Assembly (NCBI GenBank): GCA_001661515.1
Contig: LUVW01000017.1
Location: forward strand, 1-64,000
Length of the DNA stretch: 64,000 nt
Source: Capniomyces stellatus
Taxonomy: Eukaryota > Kickxellomycota > Harpellomycetes > Harpellales > Legeriomycetaceae
Direction: 5' to 3'
Shown: in pieces, positions 48,975 to 60,711 of the stretch
Position numbering within the stretch: the first letter of the stretch is position 1
Layout of the letters: every line of letters starts with the position of its first letter
Program-made: the position numbers and the translations under genes
The notes under the pieces: model-generated
Told to the model about the DNA's origin: nothing
Databases searched by the model: none
The model's input: only the letters and a program-made list of their open reading frames with translations

Positions 48975-49483
48975 GCTTTTTCATTATCATTTTTACCATT
49001 ACCACTATCATGATCACAACTATTTCTATTGTTTATTTTCTACTTTATTGATAGATTTTACAGAATAATTTGACCATTAATGCCTTCATTCTTGTATATG
49101 TTGATCGACTTTGTCTTTTACTTACGATGTGGTCAACTTGGCTTGATGGTTTACAAATAAATTCGCTGTTTTTCTTTCTTTTTTTTCTTTCTCTTTTTTA
49201 TTATTAAAATGTTCTTTTTTTTTCGATTTGATTAAAATTAACCATTTATACTTTTTGATTTTGAAAATACTTTTTTTTTCTTTAAAGATAGAATAATAAA
49301 CTAAAAAGAGAAACTAATGTCAAGAAAATAATAATAATTCAAGCCTCATTCACAAAATAACTAACTCGATTACCACCGTGAAGCCTGTTTCATTATAGCT
49401 CTTTGTGACGGTATAAATTCGGTGACAAAAACAAATGATAATAAAGTGGTGGACATTTATAAAAATAAAGTGAAGTATATACA
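48975..49483. other. Intergenic
   Basis: T-rich 3' flank of SEC1 and the POP3 upstream region. No gene. Confidence 0.6.
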
Positions 49484-51113
49484 ATGAAATCGGTTAGACA
49501 GAAGCAAAAAGAACAACGAGCGATCCAGAAGGCGACTTTAAACCAGCCTTTGATAGTAGAGTGGCCAAGCTTAAAAGATCCGATTCAAGAAAAGATTTTA
49601 GATTCACTCAAAGAGTAAGATACGCCTGTAAATACACCAATATCAAATATTGCTCTTGATGATTGTGTACATTTAAACTCAAAAATCCTCCAGTAAATTG
49701 ATCGAAACAGTAAATGGGATTATTCCTTAATAAGAATCTAATACAAATGATTGAATTACTGTCTTTGCGATATACCCAAGAGCAAAAGAAAAAGCTTGTT
49801 ATTTTTACTTTAGATTTGGTTTTAAAGTTATGCACAAACAGCTTTGGTGGCGCCAGCTATATTAAACATATGCTTATATTTATACATCAAATAGATTGCT
49901 AAAGCCATGTTCAGAGTATAGAAAAAGTCTAGAAGCAAGAAAAAAGCAGGAAAAAAGAAGTTTAAAAAACGAAACCAGAACCACATTAAACAATTCAGAG
50001 TCCGGATATAAAAAGACTAGAATTGAGGGGGAATCTTATGGCTCAAAAGGAGTAGAAAGTGTGGACAGTAATTTGCTAGCTGTAAAGCAAAAGTCATTAA
50101 GTGATAAAAGTCCTTGCGGCAGTGTAGATATTGAGCCAACTTTAAATATGCTAAAGTCGACAACGAGGCCTGGTTGGATGGTTGATTTGGTTTTGGGCAT
50201 CAACAACATAACAAGAGACATAGAGTCTCACATCCAAGCACTATCCAAGCTCAGCCAAGCGAGCACAGATGGTGTGTTAATAGGGGATGGGACGGATGTT
50301 TGGGGGAAGCTGGAGCTTTTTTCGACGGTATTTGTGTGTACAAATGATATTCGATCCTCGCATATGTTTGGTCATTTCCCTTTTCTTGTGCAAACGCTTA
50401 ATGCTAAAGTCAATATGGTTAAGCAGTCTTATAGCTCAGCGCCTGCTGATTTGACTAGAACGAGATTGATTTCTTTGCCCATTGGATCAGAAAAGATTAT
50501 ATCAGACTGCTTAGGAATAAAGCGTGTTTCAGTCATAGCAATAAAGGTAAATCTAAATTTGATACAAGTATAAACGTATATCAACATTAGCAATTTGATC
50601 GTAACCTTTATTCTTAATATGTAGAGGGAAAAAGAAAACTGCATTATCAATTTTCCCTTGACGATTGATCGCTATAACATTTCCCTTATTTTAATCGAAT
50701 AGAAAAAGTCGACTTATTTTGAAACTCTTGTCAGTTTTGTAAATCAGAATGTCAACTTTGTATCCATTCCTTGGATTGTACAAGCCCAACCAACCGGTAA
50801 TAAAGACTTGATCTCCTTATCTAAAAGAGCCTCCATAATCGGTACCGGTGGTGTTACTGAGGCTAAAATAAATACAATTGAAGACGACTCTTGCAATAAC
50901 AACGCCATTGACACAGTAGCTACGAGTGGCACAAACCCAAACGCAAGCTCGGCTTTTGGTTTGACTACCTGTGCTAATACTAGCGTCAACGCTGATTCTG
51001 GAACCAGAACAGGGATTTTGCAGCCAATGTCTGTAAAATTCATCCAAACTAGCCTAACTATTGTTGATAAGAAAAGTAAAAATACTGCTAAAGCAAATAA
51101 AAAACAAAAGTAG
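49484..51113 (+). CDS. POP3: POP3/Rpp38-like RNase P/MRP subunit
   Basis: Three exons in phase, 49484-49614, 49895-50546 and 50703-51113, give 397 residues. A basic N-terminus (KSVRQKQKEQRAIQKATL) leads into the EWPSLKD and LLKPCSEYRKS region typical of Pop3. After a Lys/Ser-rich insert comes an L7Ae-like fold: LVLGINNITRDIESHIQ, LFSTVFVCTNDI, SHMFGHFPFLVQTL, TRLISLPIGSEKIISDCLGI and KRVSVIAI. Known: Pop3 is a shared protein of nuclear RNase P and RNase MRP for tRNA and rRNA processing. The C-terminal third (Thr/Asn/Ser-rich, ending KANKKQK) is longer than in yeast Pop3. Assignment rests on motif order, not on a search. Confidence 0.78.
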
Positions 51114-53479
51114 TCTTTATTTATTATTATTGTCATTGGTGCGAGCGCCTTTGTGTTATTTGCTGTATTTAAAATGCCCTCAGATAAACTGCACTCATGT
51201 GGCTATTGTAGATGGTCATATTTTTATTTAATTGATGTGTTTTTTTTAATTCAAAATAAAGAGTCAAATGGCAGTATTGCTTGAGCTTAGTATCTGGTCG
51301 CTTGATCTTTTTCTTAAATCCAATTAGGGGCTATTGCTGCTGCTTCCTGTGCATATGACATATTATTTATCTTGGATATTTTCATTTCATTTATACTGAA
51401 AACAAGTCTGCAATACAACACAAACGAATTTTGTTTTGCTCGGAAATGATCTTAAAACCTTAATTTGGTGCATACTTTTTTTAGCATTGAACTGTGTTGC
51501 GAGCTGGTGGAATTGTTATATTGGCGGTGGTTAAATACAGGGAAATTAATGAGTAAGGTGACTGAAGTTATTGACTGTTTTGATTTGCTGTTTGTTATAG
51601 TTTGGGGAGGGGGGGCAGTTAGAGGTCTTCTAGTAAAACACATTGTGCCTCTTTCAACTGCTGATTGTCTATGGAAATACGCAGGTGTGATTAACAAAAA
51701 TGATATTTAGGTCAGTTGGACAGGAAAAAAAAATCACGGTCAGTGTGTTGAAGTTAAAATATAAAGTATAACAACCGATAGAATGGGAAAGTGAGTAGTA
51801 GTAAATGTGGTTACAAGACATTTCTTGCAATAAAAAGTGTCATTTCGGTATAAAGAAAAGATAAAATAATAATAAAAATAAAAATAATAAAGTTTGAATA
51901 ATAAATTCCCAAGAGAGCCAAAAACCCATATACTATTAATTTGGTAATTGGTATATGGAAAGCATATGTTGGGCTTGATTTGTCTTTACTGTAGTCCCGC
52001 TCCCGATAATGCGGATTTACTCATTATTGTGTTTTAACAATAATATTTCGCAAATTACAAATCGGCAGTAAGTTACCCAGAATTATCGAAAGAGGATAAT
52101 AACTGCGATTATAAATTGCCAACAATTTGTAGACTTTGACATACCTGCTCCATAGTTCAATAAAACGAGAACAACTAAGAGTGCTATAGTGATGTAAATA
52201 AAATCAACACTCAAAAGACCTTTCGCCAATTTTTTTAAAAAAAAGGTGCTTTGTTGACTGACACTGCAAAGTAAAAGTAAATAGTTTGGTAAAGTAAAAA
52301 TAAAGCAGAGTTGAGTAGAGCGGAGCAAGGTGAAGTGAATGCGTGCTGAACATTTATTGATGATGATGGTCATATTTTACAGTTTTGAACTATAATTAAT
52401 AGTGTTATAAATGGCAAATGGGCAAATTTGGTAACTAATATGATTCTAGTGGAGAGGCAATGTAAGTGAGAGGCGATTGGCCCAAAATATTATTGTTTTA
52501 TTATGATGTAAAGGTAAATACAAAACAGGAATATTAGCTAATTTGGCTAAATATTACAATACAAACACATAATTAGAATTGTAATTAACATTTTAGGAGC
52601 CTAATGCTTAACAATGTGTGTTAAGCTTTTTGAATAGTCGAATAATCAATATAAGAGTTTTAGAGTTCAATTTACTGAGTTTGCGAAATATTCCATAGCT
52701 AGCCAGTGAAATTCAGCGAAGTGACCACTTTTTTCACTCCTAAGCAAATAGTCTTATTAAGGGAAAGTTGTATAGTGAAACTCGAAAATCAACTTTATTA
52801 GAGCTGGTTTCAACAAGGAAGTAATACAAAAAAACACAAGCTTGAATACATAGCTGAAACAAAAAAAAAAACAAGAAAAAAACGATAAGAATAGCAAGTG
52901 CTTTTGGTAAATAGCGATTATTTCTTTTTTCCATACAAAGGTTTAGAATTAAAGTGTTAGTAGCAGGAAGTATAAATAGGACAAAAGTCAATTTTAACGA
53001 GAGAAAAACAAGTAAATAGATTAGAAAAAAAAGACAAAACAGTTAAATATTAAAAGGGGGCAATAGAGTAAAGTATTTTTATCAATCAACGACACTTTTT
53101 TTTTGTAACTGTTTATTTTATTTTTGTAATTGAACGCAATTGAATGTTGCTGGTGCTTGGTAGCAAGCAAAATAGAGAATAGTCAAAGCGTCTGTCGAAA
53201 ACTTTTAGTAATTGTTGGTGCAGTTGGTGTTGACAAACAGGGCCAAACAGTAGATATTAGATAGTGGATGGGCAGGGGGTGATAAACTTGGTTTGCTAGT
53301 AAAAGAGAAGGTATAATTGACAAGGGTAAAAAGGAATTAAACAAGTAGTTTAGTGCTGATTTAATAGCGAAGGAATGGTAGACTTCTGGCCTTAAAAAAA
53401 AGACAAGAATTTATAAGGTGGCTTTTTCAGAGTCAAGGAGAATAGAAAACAAAAGAAAGCACATGTGCTCGAATTGAGA
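51114..53479. other. Intergenic
   Basis: About 2.4 kb with no gene I can support. Overlapping frames at 51.45-51.71 kb on both strands and minus frames at 52.1 and 52.7 kb are unconvincing. Confidence 0.55.
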
Positions 53480-55213
53480 ATGAGTCAAGTGTATTCTCAT
53501 AACCCGATAAGCAAGATAAAAAAGCCGGAGGGGAAATATAAAGAGTTTGAGATAATAGACGACACATTGGGCCAAGACATCAAAAAAAACAGCAAGAGGG
53601 ACGTAGGCAGGACTACTGAAGTTAACAAGTCGAGTCTAGGCGGTGGTAAAAGCAATAATGACATGGTGAACAGCAATAGGGATGAGGTCAGTATAGGCGG
53701 AGGTAACGCGAGTAACGCGAATGACGAAAGGGCAGGCGTGGGGAAAGCGGGGATGGGGAAAGATGCTGGGGGTGAGTTGAGCAGGGTTGCAAACATAGAG
53801 AGTAAAGTAGTGCCTATAGGTAAGATTAGCCAGATGTATATGCCAAGAAGCGGTACGATAGTTATTGGAGAGCGAGTGCGGCAAGAAATGATTGAAGCTA
53901 AAGTTGACACGGGGTTAGACAAGGAAAAGGAGATAAATTGTGGGTACTTGTTAAAAAAGTCGACGGGAAAGAAAAAGTCGTGGAAGAAAAGTTGGTGTGT
54001 TTTAAGGGCGAGCAACTTTTCAGTGTATAAATCAGACAAAGAGTATAAAATAAAAAAGCTAATCAAGGCAGAGCAAATCCGTCAAGTTGCGCGGGTGGAA
54101 AATAAGAAATACATGAACATGTTTGGGGTAGTTACAGAAACGAAGGTGTATTTTTTCAGGGCAGATTCACTGAGCAGTCTGACCAATTGGATAGCATGCC
54201 TTAGATCAACGCGGGATTTGGCGATAAGTAGACAAGCAGGGATTGAAAGCATGGCAGCTAGCCAGAACGATGCAGAAAAAAGGCGGGTGCACTTTGGACA
54301 GGTGGTGGAGATAAAAGAGCCGAAAGAACTGAAAGGGCCGAAAGGGCCGAGTCGGGACGAGAGCATCGAAAATGACTATTTTGCAGGGACAGATTTAGCC
54401 TCGTCAGCGTCACCAGTACAGTCGCCAGAAACCGGCAAACCAACACATAGAGAGCACAGCCTGGACAACGATAGCTGTTCAGGAAGCTCCGAGGCATCGG
54501 ACGCAAACACTAGAGATAAAGACGCTGAACTGAGCGCAAGTGGACGCAACAAGGCACAGGCTGGCGTGGTGTATTTGGGCCAAAGCCAAGAAAGGGGCGA
54601 GAGGAGTAGCGAGGAGTTTGACGTGAACTGGAACGAAAACGATCAGATTTTTATAGACAACGACACCGAGAGCATGGACGTCAATAGCCCAACCAATGCC
54701 AGTGCTAGTGTACATAGAGAACCACAACATTTGACCCAGCCAACCCCAAATGCACTCCCCCTTAGCAGCAAGAATCCGACTTTAGAAAGTAGCCAGGCAG
54801 ACAAAAAGTCGCCTGGCCCCTCACATCTGGAGCTAGGAAAACCAGACCCCACTATATCGCCTAGACTAGAAAAGGTCCAAAACCAACTTCAGCAAGATGT
54901 AGAAATTAAAAGCGGATATCTGTACAAACAAGACCGGCTAAAACAGTGGAGACTCAGATGGTTTGTTTTGAGACCAAACAGTCTATCGTACTACTTGAAC
55001 AACCAAGAGTACAAGATCAAACAAAGGCTAGATAAACCCAGTGTCTTTGATGTTAGATATCCTGACCCTAGCAGCGCCAAGGCCAACTCCTCAAAGAGAG
55101 GCTATTTCAAGGTTGTAACTACTAGCAGGAACTATTGGTTGGCTCATGACGACCCTTCTGTTGCCGCCGATTGGGTAAATACCTTAAGAAATTGGACTCA
55201 AAAGTCTGTTTAA
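53480..55213 (+). CDS. Protein with two PH domains
   Basis: A single exon from ATG 53480 encodes 577 residues. A Gly/Asn/Ser/Lys-rich disordered N-terminus (to about 140) is followed by PH domain 1 (about 155-260): CGYLLKKSTGKKKSWKKSWC, VLRASNFSVYK, then KVYFFRADSLSSLTNWIACL, with the invariant late Trp. An acidic Ser/Asp/Asn-rich linker (about 260-470) follows, then PH domain 2 (about 475-575): KSGYLYKQDRLKQWRLRWFV, SLSYYLNNQEYKIKQRL, RGYFKVVTTSRNYWLAHDD and ADWVNTLRNW. The basic residues in the first loop of domain 1 suit phosphoinositide binding. No enzyme domain is present. By architecture it resembles fungal tandem-PH membrane adaptors. The specific role is unknown. Confidence 0.9.
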   Translation: MSQVYSHNPISKIKKPEGKYKEFEIIDDTLGQDIKKNSKRDVGRTTEVNKSSLGGGKSNNDMVNSNRDEVSIGGGNASNANDERAGVGKAGMGKDAGGELSRVANIESKVVPIGKISQMYMPRSGTIVIGERVRQEMIEAKVDTGLDKEKEINCGYLLKKSTGKKKSWKKSWCVLRASNFSVYKSDKEYKIKKLIKAEQIRQVARVENKKYMNMFGVVTETKVYFFRADSLSSLTNWIACLRSTRDLAISRQAGIESMAASQNDAEKRRVHFGQVVEIKEPKELKGPKGPSRDESIENDYFAGTDLASSASPVQSPETGKPTHREHSLDNDSCSGSSEASDANTRDKDAELSASGRNKAQAGVVYLGQSQERGERSSEEFDVNWNENDQIFIDNDTESMDVNSPTNASASVHREPQHLTQPTPNALPLSSKNPTLESSQADKKSPGPSHLELGKPDPTISPRLEKVQNQLQQDVEIKSGYLYKQDRLKQWRLRWFVLRPNSLSYYLNNQEYKIKQRLDKPSVFDVRYPDPSSAKANSSKRGYFKVVTTSRNYWLAHDDPSVAADWVNTLRNWTQKSV

Positions 55214-55464
55214 TGTGTCTTTTCATACTTCCCAATTCTTTTTAAAATGCTTATCCTTCACTGTTTAGCCCAATTTACTGCCTTTCTGGTTTTATGTTTT
55301 TATGATTATCCTCTCTTTTTTCTTATCCCTTTTTATTTTTTGCTTAAAACAGCATACTTGCTCTGTTAACATTTGTATAATTTCCATGTCATCTAATATA
55401 ATCTAATCCAACCCAAATCCAAAATACATCTATCTCTTGCTCTATTTTCTTTCTATACCCAACA

Positions 55465-55520
55465 GCCCCCCACCCCCACCCTTTTTTTATTATTGAAATT
55501 GCCCCCCCTTTTTTTATTGA
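55465..55520 (-). mobile_element. Possible nested tail-only insertions
   Basis: Gccccccacccccaccc is followed by tttttttattattgaaatt, then gccccccc and a second tttttttattga. The C-rich flanks look duplicated around the first tail, but C-run slippage could also produce this. Confidence 0.4.
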
Positions 55521-56451
55521 TCGGATCGTTAGTGTTTAGCTCATCGAGCTGTTGAAAGTCTATGAAAATAATAAATACTAATATATTGCAAAATTTCTAA
55601 TATTTGAAAGTTTCTGGTGCTGAATTTGTACTAGTATTATCTTAATTGATAATAAACTGTCGTTATTACCGATATGCAATTGGAGTGCACTATTATTTGC
55701 TCGCAATTTGTACATTATTCTCATGAACAATTACCATCAAAATAGGCTGATATTACCGAGAACCCCTTGTTTAAACCGATCAACACCATCATAGTTTTAT
55801 TGTACTAATAAGTATAGTGTCAGACAACACTTGCTGGGATTGTTCTTGGTCTGGGTTCATTGTGTGTATAAAGATTGGCTAAAGAGTCCCAGACCAGTTG
55901 AAATTTCAAGTTTTGTTTTTTTTTCAAGCAAAAGCACTTTCTTTACTTTTACAATAATTTCCGTTCCCACTTTCATTATTTAAAACGCATCTAGATAGGC
56001 AAGAGAGTCAAAAAAAATTATTTTTTGCTGAACTTTTATATTTCAGCTGCAATACTTTATTGTTTGAAATCAACTACTAATTTGCATTATTGATGGTATA
56101 CTTTAAACTTACCTTTGTCTTTAATTGCTCAGGTTTGTAAATCATCTTCAAGAACAAACTTAGTTATAGTATCGAAAAACGTTAATCAGGTAATTGTAAA
56201 TCAATCAATCATGGCACGCAAGACGGAATGGCGGTCCATGGCACCTAAAGCTTGGCTAAAATAAGCCCAACCAAACCATAAACATCGTAATATCAATCGC
56301 AAAGACTGTATAATAACACAACCAATGTTATAAATACATATATATCTCTCATTGTGTACTAGCGTTCATCTAGTAGAGCTCTAGCAATGAAAATTAAGTG
56401 GAAAAATACACTGCTCAGCCAATTGATGTTGTACCCGCTCTTGTTGCTGGG

Positions 56452-56482
56452 TACACACACACACATACACATACACACACAG
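56452..56482. repeat. CA dinucleotide microsatellite
   Basis: Acacacacacaca is interrupted twice by acatac. Confidence 0.9.
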
Positions 56483-56742
56483 AAAAAACTCAAGAAATTT
56501 AAAGATTACTACCCAAAGTATTGTATTGCTCCATCGCTCCTCTACCAAAATGCACTAGTATAACAAAAGCAACTTGTACCTACTGATAACACAGCCTACA
56601 TACATTGGAAAACATAGCCACAACCCTTCTGACCATATGTGCATCTTTACTGGTCGCCATTTTTTAGGTTGGCGAATTCAGTTGAGCTAATAAACAAGAG
56701 GTCATCTACCATATTAAATTGTATACTACTGCACCAATCCTT

Positions 56743-56955
56743 ATGGGTTGATTTCTTTGAAAGGGCTCATAGCTGATACATTGGTTTTAGCTCGATTTAT
56801 TGGATTTATAATTTATTCTGTAATTTTCCAGTGACATTTTCTAAACTGCCGGGGTTTCTTTACTGAACAAAAGTGATTTTTGTTTCCAGGAATTTACCAA
56901 GTGAAAGAAGAAATCCCGGCTTCACTAGAATTATCTCATATAATTCTATTATTTA
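56743..56955 (+). repeat. Dispersed ~200-bp repeat, copy R3
   Basis: Contains atgggttgatttctttgaa, agctgatacattggttttag, tgtaattttccagtgac, cattttctaaactgc, tactgaac and cccggcttcactagaatta, in the same order as R1 and R2, with a few small insertions. Confidence 0.68.
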
Positions 56956-57191
56956 TTATACTTCAACCTCCAATTCGCAAAATTACGGATTGAGCAACTG
57001 GATTGTCGCTATGGTTGTATTCCAAGAAAAGTATGCAAAGTAGAATCCAAAAGACATACATCAATCAGCGTGTACAAGTTATTAATTTACCTTTTACCCA
57101 ATCAGCCTGTTAAAAACATTGATAAAAGGTCTCGCAAAAGGCAACGTAGTATCATGTTTTTCTTATACGTTCGATTATTGAAAGATCAGTT

Positions 57192-57940
57192 TTAACTAAA
57201 CACTGTTTTACTATGGTAACTTTCATTATTCCTAATGATTTCAACAATACATTTCTTTTGGTAAATTATAACGTTAATAAAGCGAATTAATAGAACAATG
57301 TTGATCATGATATAGGATAAAATCAAACCAAAAATAAAAACAGCAATAACATAGTTTTTAGGTGAATGAATGGTGGTAGTACAACTAAAATCATTAGCCG
57401 GTAAATTACGAACAATCAAACTTAAAATAATTGGAGCTCCAAATAACCAAGTAAACCCATTGTTAAGCTACTATTAATAAAGAATTCGGGTCAATGTATA
57501 AGTTGGTTGGAGCAAGTTACATGTGGTTTAAAGTTGAAAAAATCAAGCGGGTATATAATCCAAAGTGGATCAAAAGTAAAATGTCAAGCAATGCGATGCG
57601 ATGGTTATTCAAACAATTGAAAACAAAGTCATTGCGGCGGTATAAGCTGATTGAACACCAGAAAATCGAATATGAAGACTAATACAATGACAATGAGAAA
57701 AATCAATCCATATTGAAAAAAATATCAGTTGTTAAACCTTTATTTTGAGTGTAAGGCAGCTTTAAACCATCAGCAAAAAACAAAAGCAAAATAGTTGTTG
57801 GTAAAGATAAAAAAGTAAGAATAAGAATAAACTCGATGGTAAAACTGAGTGTTAGCTTCAGCAACAGAAATAAAAATACAGAAAAATCATATATTAATGA
57901 CAAGATAAACTCAACAACACAAAATAGTTGCAAACTTAAT
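57192..57940 (-). CDS. Probable multi-exon membrane protein (possibly 7TM), junctions uncertain
   Basis: Three exon-like blocks are read on the minus strand. Block A (about 57937-57745) encodes hydrophobic helices (FCVVEFILSLIYDFSVFLFL, TIEFILILTFLSLP). Block B (57678-57521) follows a gtattag acceptor and encodes SSYSIFWCSISLYRRNDF and IALLDILLLIHFGLYTRLIF, ending before a gtaact donor. Block C (57420-57192) follows attttaag and encodes LIVRNLPANDFSCTTTI and VIAVFIFGLILSYIMINIVL, then a polar tail to a TAA. B to C keeps phase; A to B does not with any donor I found. The helix number and short Cys-containing loops suit a receptor-like protein, but no family motif is certain. Its 5' end faces the Thr-rich gene at 58093. 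Confidence 0.42.
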
Positions 57941-58092
57941 CCTTAGATTCAGTGTGGTAGTTTAAACTATTCAGCTAACTTAAAACCTGTTAACATTTAT
58001 TGATTTATTAATAGTATTTAATTTACAACAGCCTAGCCGAAGATTGTAAGGTAGAAAAAAAAGGAATCAAACTAAACAAAAGCTCTGTAAAA

Positions 58093-60711
58093 ATGAAAAA
58101 AGCAAATAAGAGAAATATCACTTTAATATTTGGACTAGCGCTCCTTGGGCTTAGCAATGCAAGTCCAGTCAGCCAAAATCGCGTAAAATCCAAAAGTGCA
58201 ACTGAAATCAAAACAAATACTGTATCAGAAAATTCTTGGAACTCGGTGATAGTAAAAGCTCCTAGAGCAGGCGGCGCTCTCACAGTTCTAGGTGGTACTA
58301 CTGGTACATGCTCCTCTCTCAACGTTTTTGACTGTGGATACACAGTCACATGTGATAGCATCACAACCAGTGACTGCAATCCAACCATAACATGCGACTA
58401 CGTAAACATAACTACGGACTGTATCCCAACTGTTAACTGTGATGGTATAACAACAGAGGCCTGTATACCAACATGTGCAAACGGAAGTGCAGTATGTGAC
58501 GAAACTACAGAAACAGGAGCAGAAACAGTAACCACTGATGCTGATACAAGTGCAGGATGTACATACACTGAAACTACAACCGAAACAGTAGTTTCAAGCA
58601 CAACAGTAACGGTAACAGGAGAAACCGGGTCTGTAACCACTGTAACCATTGCAACAAACCTGGATACTACAATTACATTGACTGATACCCAGCAGGCTAA
58701 TACTGTAACGGTTGTAACAACCATAACAGAAGGGGAAGAAGTAACCGAAACAGTAACATCAAAAGTAACCGATGTAAGCACGGCAACAGTAATAGTGACA
58801 GAAACCGAGTCGGTTGTAACTGTCACAAACGCGTCAACAACAGAAACTGTCACGCACTCCGAGATATCCACAACCACAATTGCAGGGCAAACTGTGACAG
58901 AGACTGTCGAAACTCAAATCGCCACAGTTACAGATACCAGCATTGCAACAGTCACCGAAACCGAGTATGTGTTTACAGTAACTGAGGCCTCAACTACCGA
59001 AACAACCNNNNCCACTTACACATTTTTTGAAACGATTACCTCTACCATTGCCGAAACGACTGTGACCACCACTGTTGAAACTCAAATCACCACAATCACC
59101 AACACATCAACCACAACAGTCACTGAAACTATTCAAGAGTACACCGTGACTGAAGCATCTACCACATCAACAGTTACATTCACAGCCACTTCTACCACCA
59201 CAATCACCGAGTCTGTTACCACCGACTTTATCTTCACCTCAATCACAACCACTGTAGTCACAAACACCAGTACCGTCACTGTTACCATAACTGACTATAC
59301 AAACACTGAAACCACCACAACCATCACTGATAACGGCACAACCACCGTTACAACAACCATTACAACAACTGTTGTAAGCGTTCCAAATGGAACGATCACA
59401 ACCACCGTCCATAGTGGGGATGTTATAGTCTATCCATCCATTTCTACAAATGATGATGGTTCTGTCACAACGGTTTATGTTATAACAACATTTACAGCAC
59501 CAAATGATGACCCTATTACTACTGAGCTTGGATATGGAGGTATGATGTTTATCGAGGACAAGTATGTTGACGAAAATGGCAATTTACAAACCAGAACTTC
59601 CACCATTCCGTTAGAGGCACCAACATGTACACCAAATACTGATACCATAAACACAACCAGCACTATATTTACCAATGTTACTGATATTCCAACTTGCCCA
59701 TTAACTACATCCACAGAAACGTATACATCCACAGAAACATATACAACCACATGTACTTCACATTTGTATATTTCTCATTGTTTGGATATAACTACTGATA
59801 TCATAATAACTATTACTGATACCACAATCACTACAACCAGCGTTACAGAGATCACAACTTCAGTCACCGAAGAAACTGAGGTTGTAACAACCAACACAAC
59901 ATCCTACGATGCAACAACCATTACCACTACCGTTTCTGAAATCACTTCAACCACCACATCCATTGATGTTACCACCTCTACTGCCATCAATACAACATTT
60001 ACATCCGTAACTACAGACACTCTCACAGCTTCAACTGATATCACCATAAACACAACTGTCATTACACTAGATCACACGACTATCACTGAGACCATCGAAA
60101 CTGTAACTGAGATTACTGAAACATCTATGACAACAATAGTGGCTACTGTAACCACACATGCCACTATCATGACTACAGATATTTCGTTGACTGTTGTCAA
60201 AAGCGAAATAACTATTGTTATTCCTACCGAAGTTACTACAACTATTACTTCGTTTGACTCGACGTACGTTATTATTGATTCGACTGCTGAGATAATAATT
60301 GCCACGGATTTGACTACTGAAGTTACCATAGTGACAGACACTGTTATCGATTTTATTGAAACTGTGACTATAACACTGAGCAAAAAAATGGACACAACAA
60401 CCGTTGCTACACTTCCTGATGTTTCCGCTACTGCTACTGGAGTTACTACAACTACTGAGGTGTCCGTGCTTATTTCAACAGAGTCAATAACGTTATTGTC
60501 TATCTCGACATACACATTAGTATCTATGTCAACCAAAACTGACATTGAATCAACCACAGTATTTGTTACCGAAACTTCAGCAGCTACAGATGTATCGATA
60601 CCTACATCCATTACTAGAGAAACCGTACACGACTTAACAGCTGTTACATATACTTCAGAAACAACCACAACGGTGACATCTTCGGCCATTAAAACAGTAT
60701 ACTACCCTTGA
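58093..60711 (+). CDS. Threonine-rich secreted repeat protein, copy 2
   Basis: A complete frame of 872 residues (one 4-N gap). It has a signal peptide (KRNITLIFGLALLGLSNA, then SPVSQNR). A Cys-rich domain follows at about 78-157, with motifs CGYTVTC, CNPTITC, CIPTVNC, ACIPTCANGSAVC and a last Cys in SAGC. The rest is Thr/Val/Ile/Ser-rich. The 54-residue unit present in many copies in copy 1 occurs here only about twice (about 270-360). A Cys-containing island at about 505-560 interrupts the Thr region. The protein ends ...VYYP with no hydrophobic GPI tail, so it is predicted to be released or retained by other means. Known: similar Thr-rich fungal proteins are adhesins or mucin-like coats. 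Function here is inferred only from composition. Confidence 0.92.
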   Translation: MKKANKRNITLIFGLALLGLSNASPVSQNRVKSKSATEIKTNTVSENSWNSVIVKAPRAGGALTVLGGTTGTCSSLNVFDCGYTVTCDSITTSDCNPTITCDYVNITTDCIPTVNCDGITTEACIPTCANGSAVCDETTETGAETVTTDADTSAGCTYTETTTETVVSSTTVTVTGETGSVTTVTIATNLDTTITLTDTQQANTVTVVTTITEGEEVTETVTSKVTDVSTATVIVTETESVVTVTNASTTETVTHSEISTTTIAGQTVTETVETQIATVTDTSIATVTETEYVFTVTEASTTETTXXTYTFFETITSTIAETTVTTTVETQITTITNTSTTTVTETIQEYTVTEASTTSTVTFTATSTTTITESVTTDFIFTSITTTVVTNTSTVTVTITDYTNTETTTTITDNGTTTVTTTITTTVVSVPNGTITTTVHSGDVIVYPSISTNDDGSVTTVYVITTFTAPNDDPITTELGYGGMMFIEDKYVDENGNLQTRTSTIPLEAPTCTPNTDTINTTSTIFTNVTDIPTCPLTTSTETYTSTETYTTTCTSHLYISHCLDITTDIIITITDTTITTTSVTEITTSVTEETEVVTTNTTSYDATTITTTVSEITSTTTSIDVTTSTAINTTFTSVTTDTLTASTDITINTTVITLDHTTITETIETVTEITETSMTTIVATVTTHATIMTTDISLTVVKSEITIVIPTEVTTTITSFDSTYVIIDSTAEIIIATDLTTEVTIVTDTVIDFIETVTITLSKKMDTTTVATLPDVSATATGVTTTTEVSVLISTESITLLSISTYTLVSMSTKTDIESTTVFVTETSAATDVSIPTSITRETVHDLTAVTYTSETTTTVTSSAIKTVYYP
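59008..59011. other. Assembly gap of four Ns inside copy 2
   Basis: Around the gap the sequence reads aacaacc, NNNN, ccacttaca. Copy 3 reads aacaaccacttaca with no extra bases. The gap therefore adds six bases (NNNN plus a repeated cc), which stay in frame. The two flanking contigs probably overlap. Confidence 0.9.

Larger units (their letters stand above)
55214..57191. other. Intergenic with R3 and a CA microsatellite
   Basis: Two further tail-like sequences lie at 55465-55520. A (CA)n tract is at about 56452-56482, and repeat R3 at 56743-56955. No gene seen. Confidence 0.55.

Noticed and set aside
53497..54066. Minus-strand hydrophobic 189-codon frame
   Set aside because: Antisense of the first PH-domain region on the plus strand.
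57494..57682. Plus-strand 62-codon basic frame
   Set aside because: It overlaps block B of the likelier minus-strand membrane gene and has no motif of its own.
58398..58877. Minus-strand Val-rich frame, repeated at 63065-63544
   Set aside because: Antisense of the Thr-rich coding region. Its repetition reflects the identity of copies 2 and 3.
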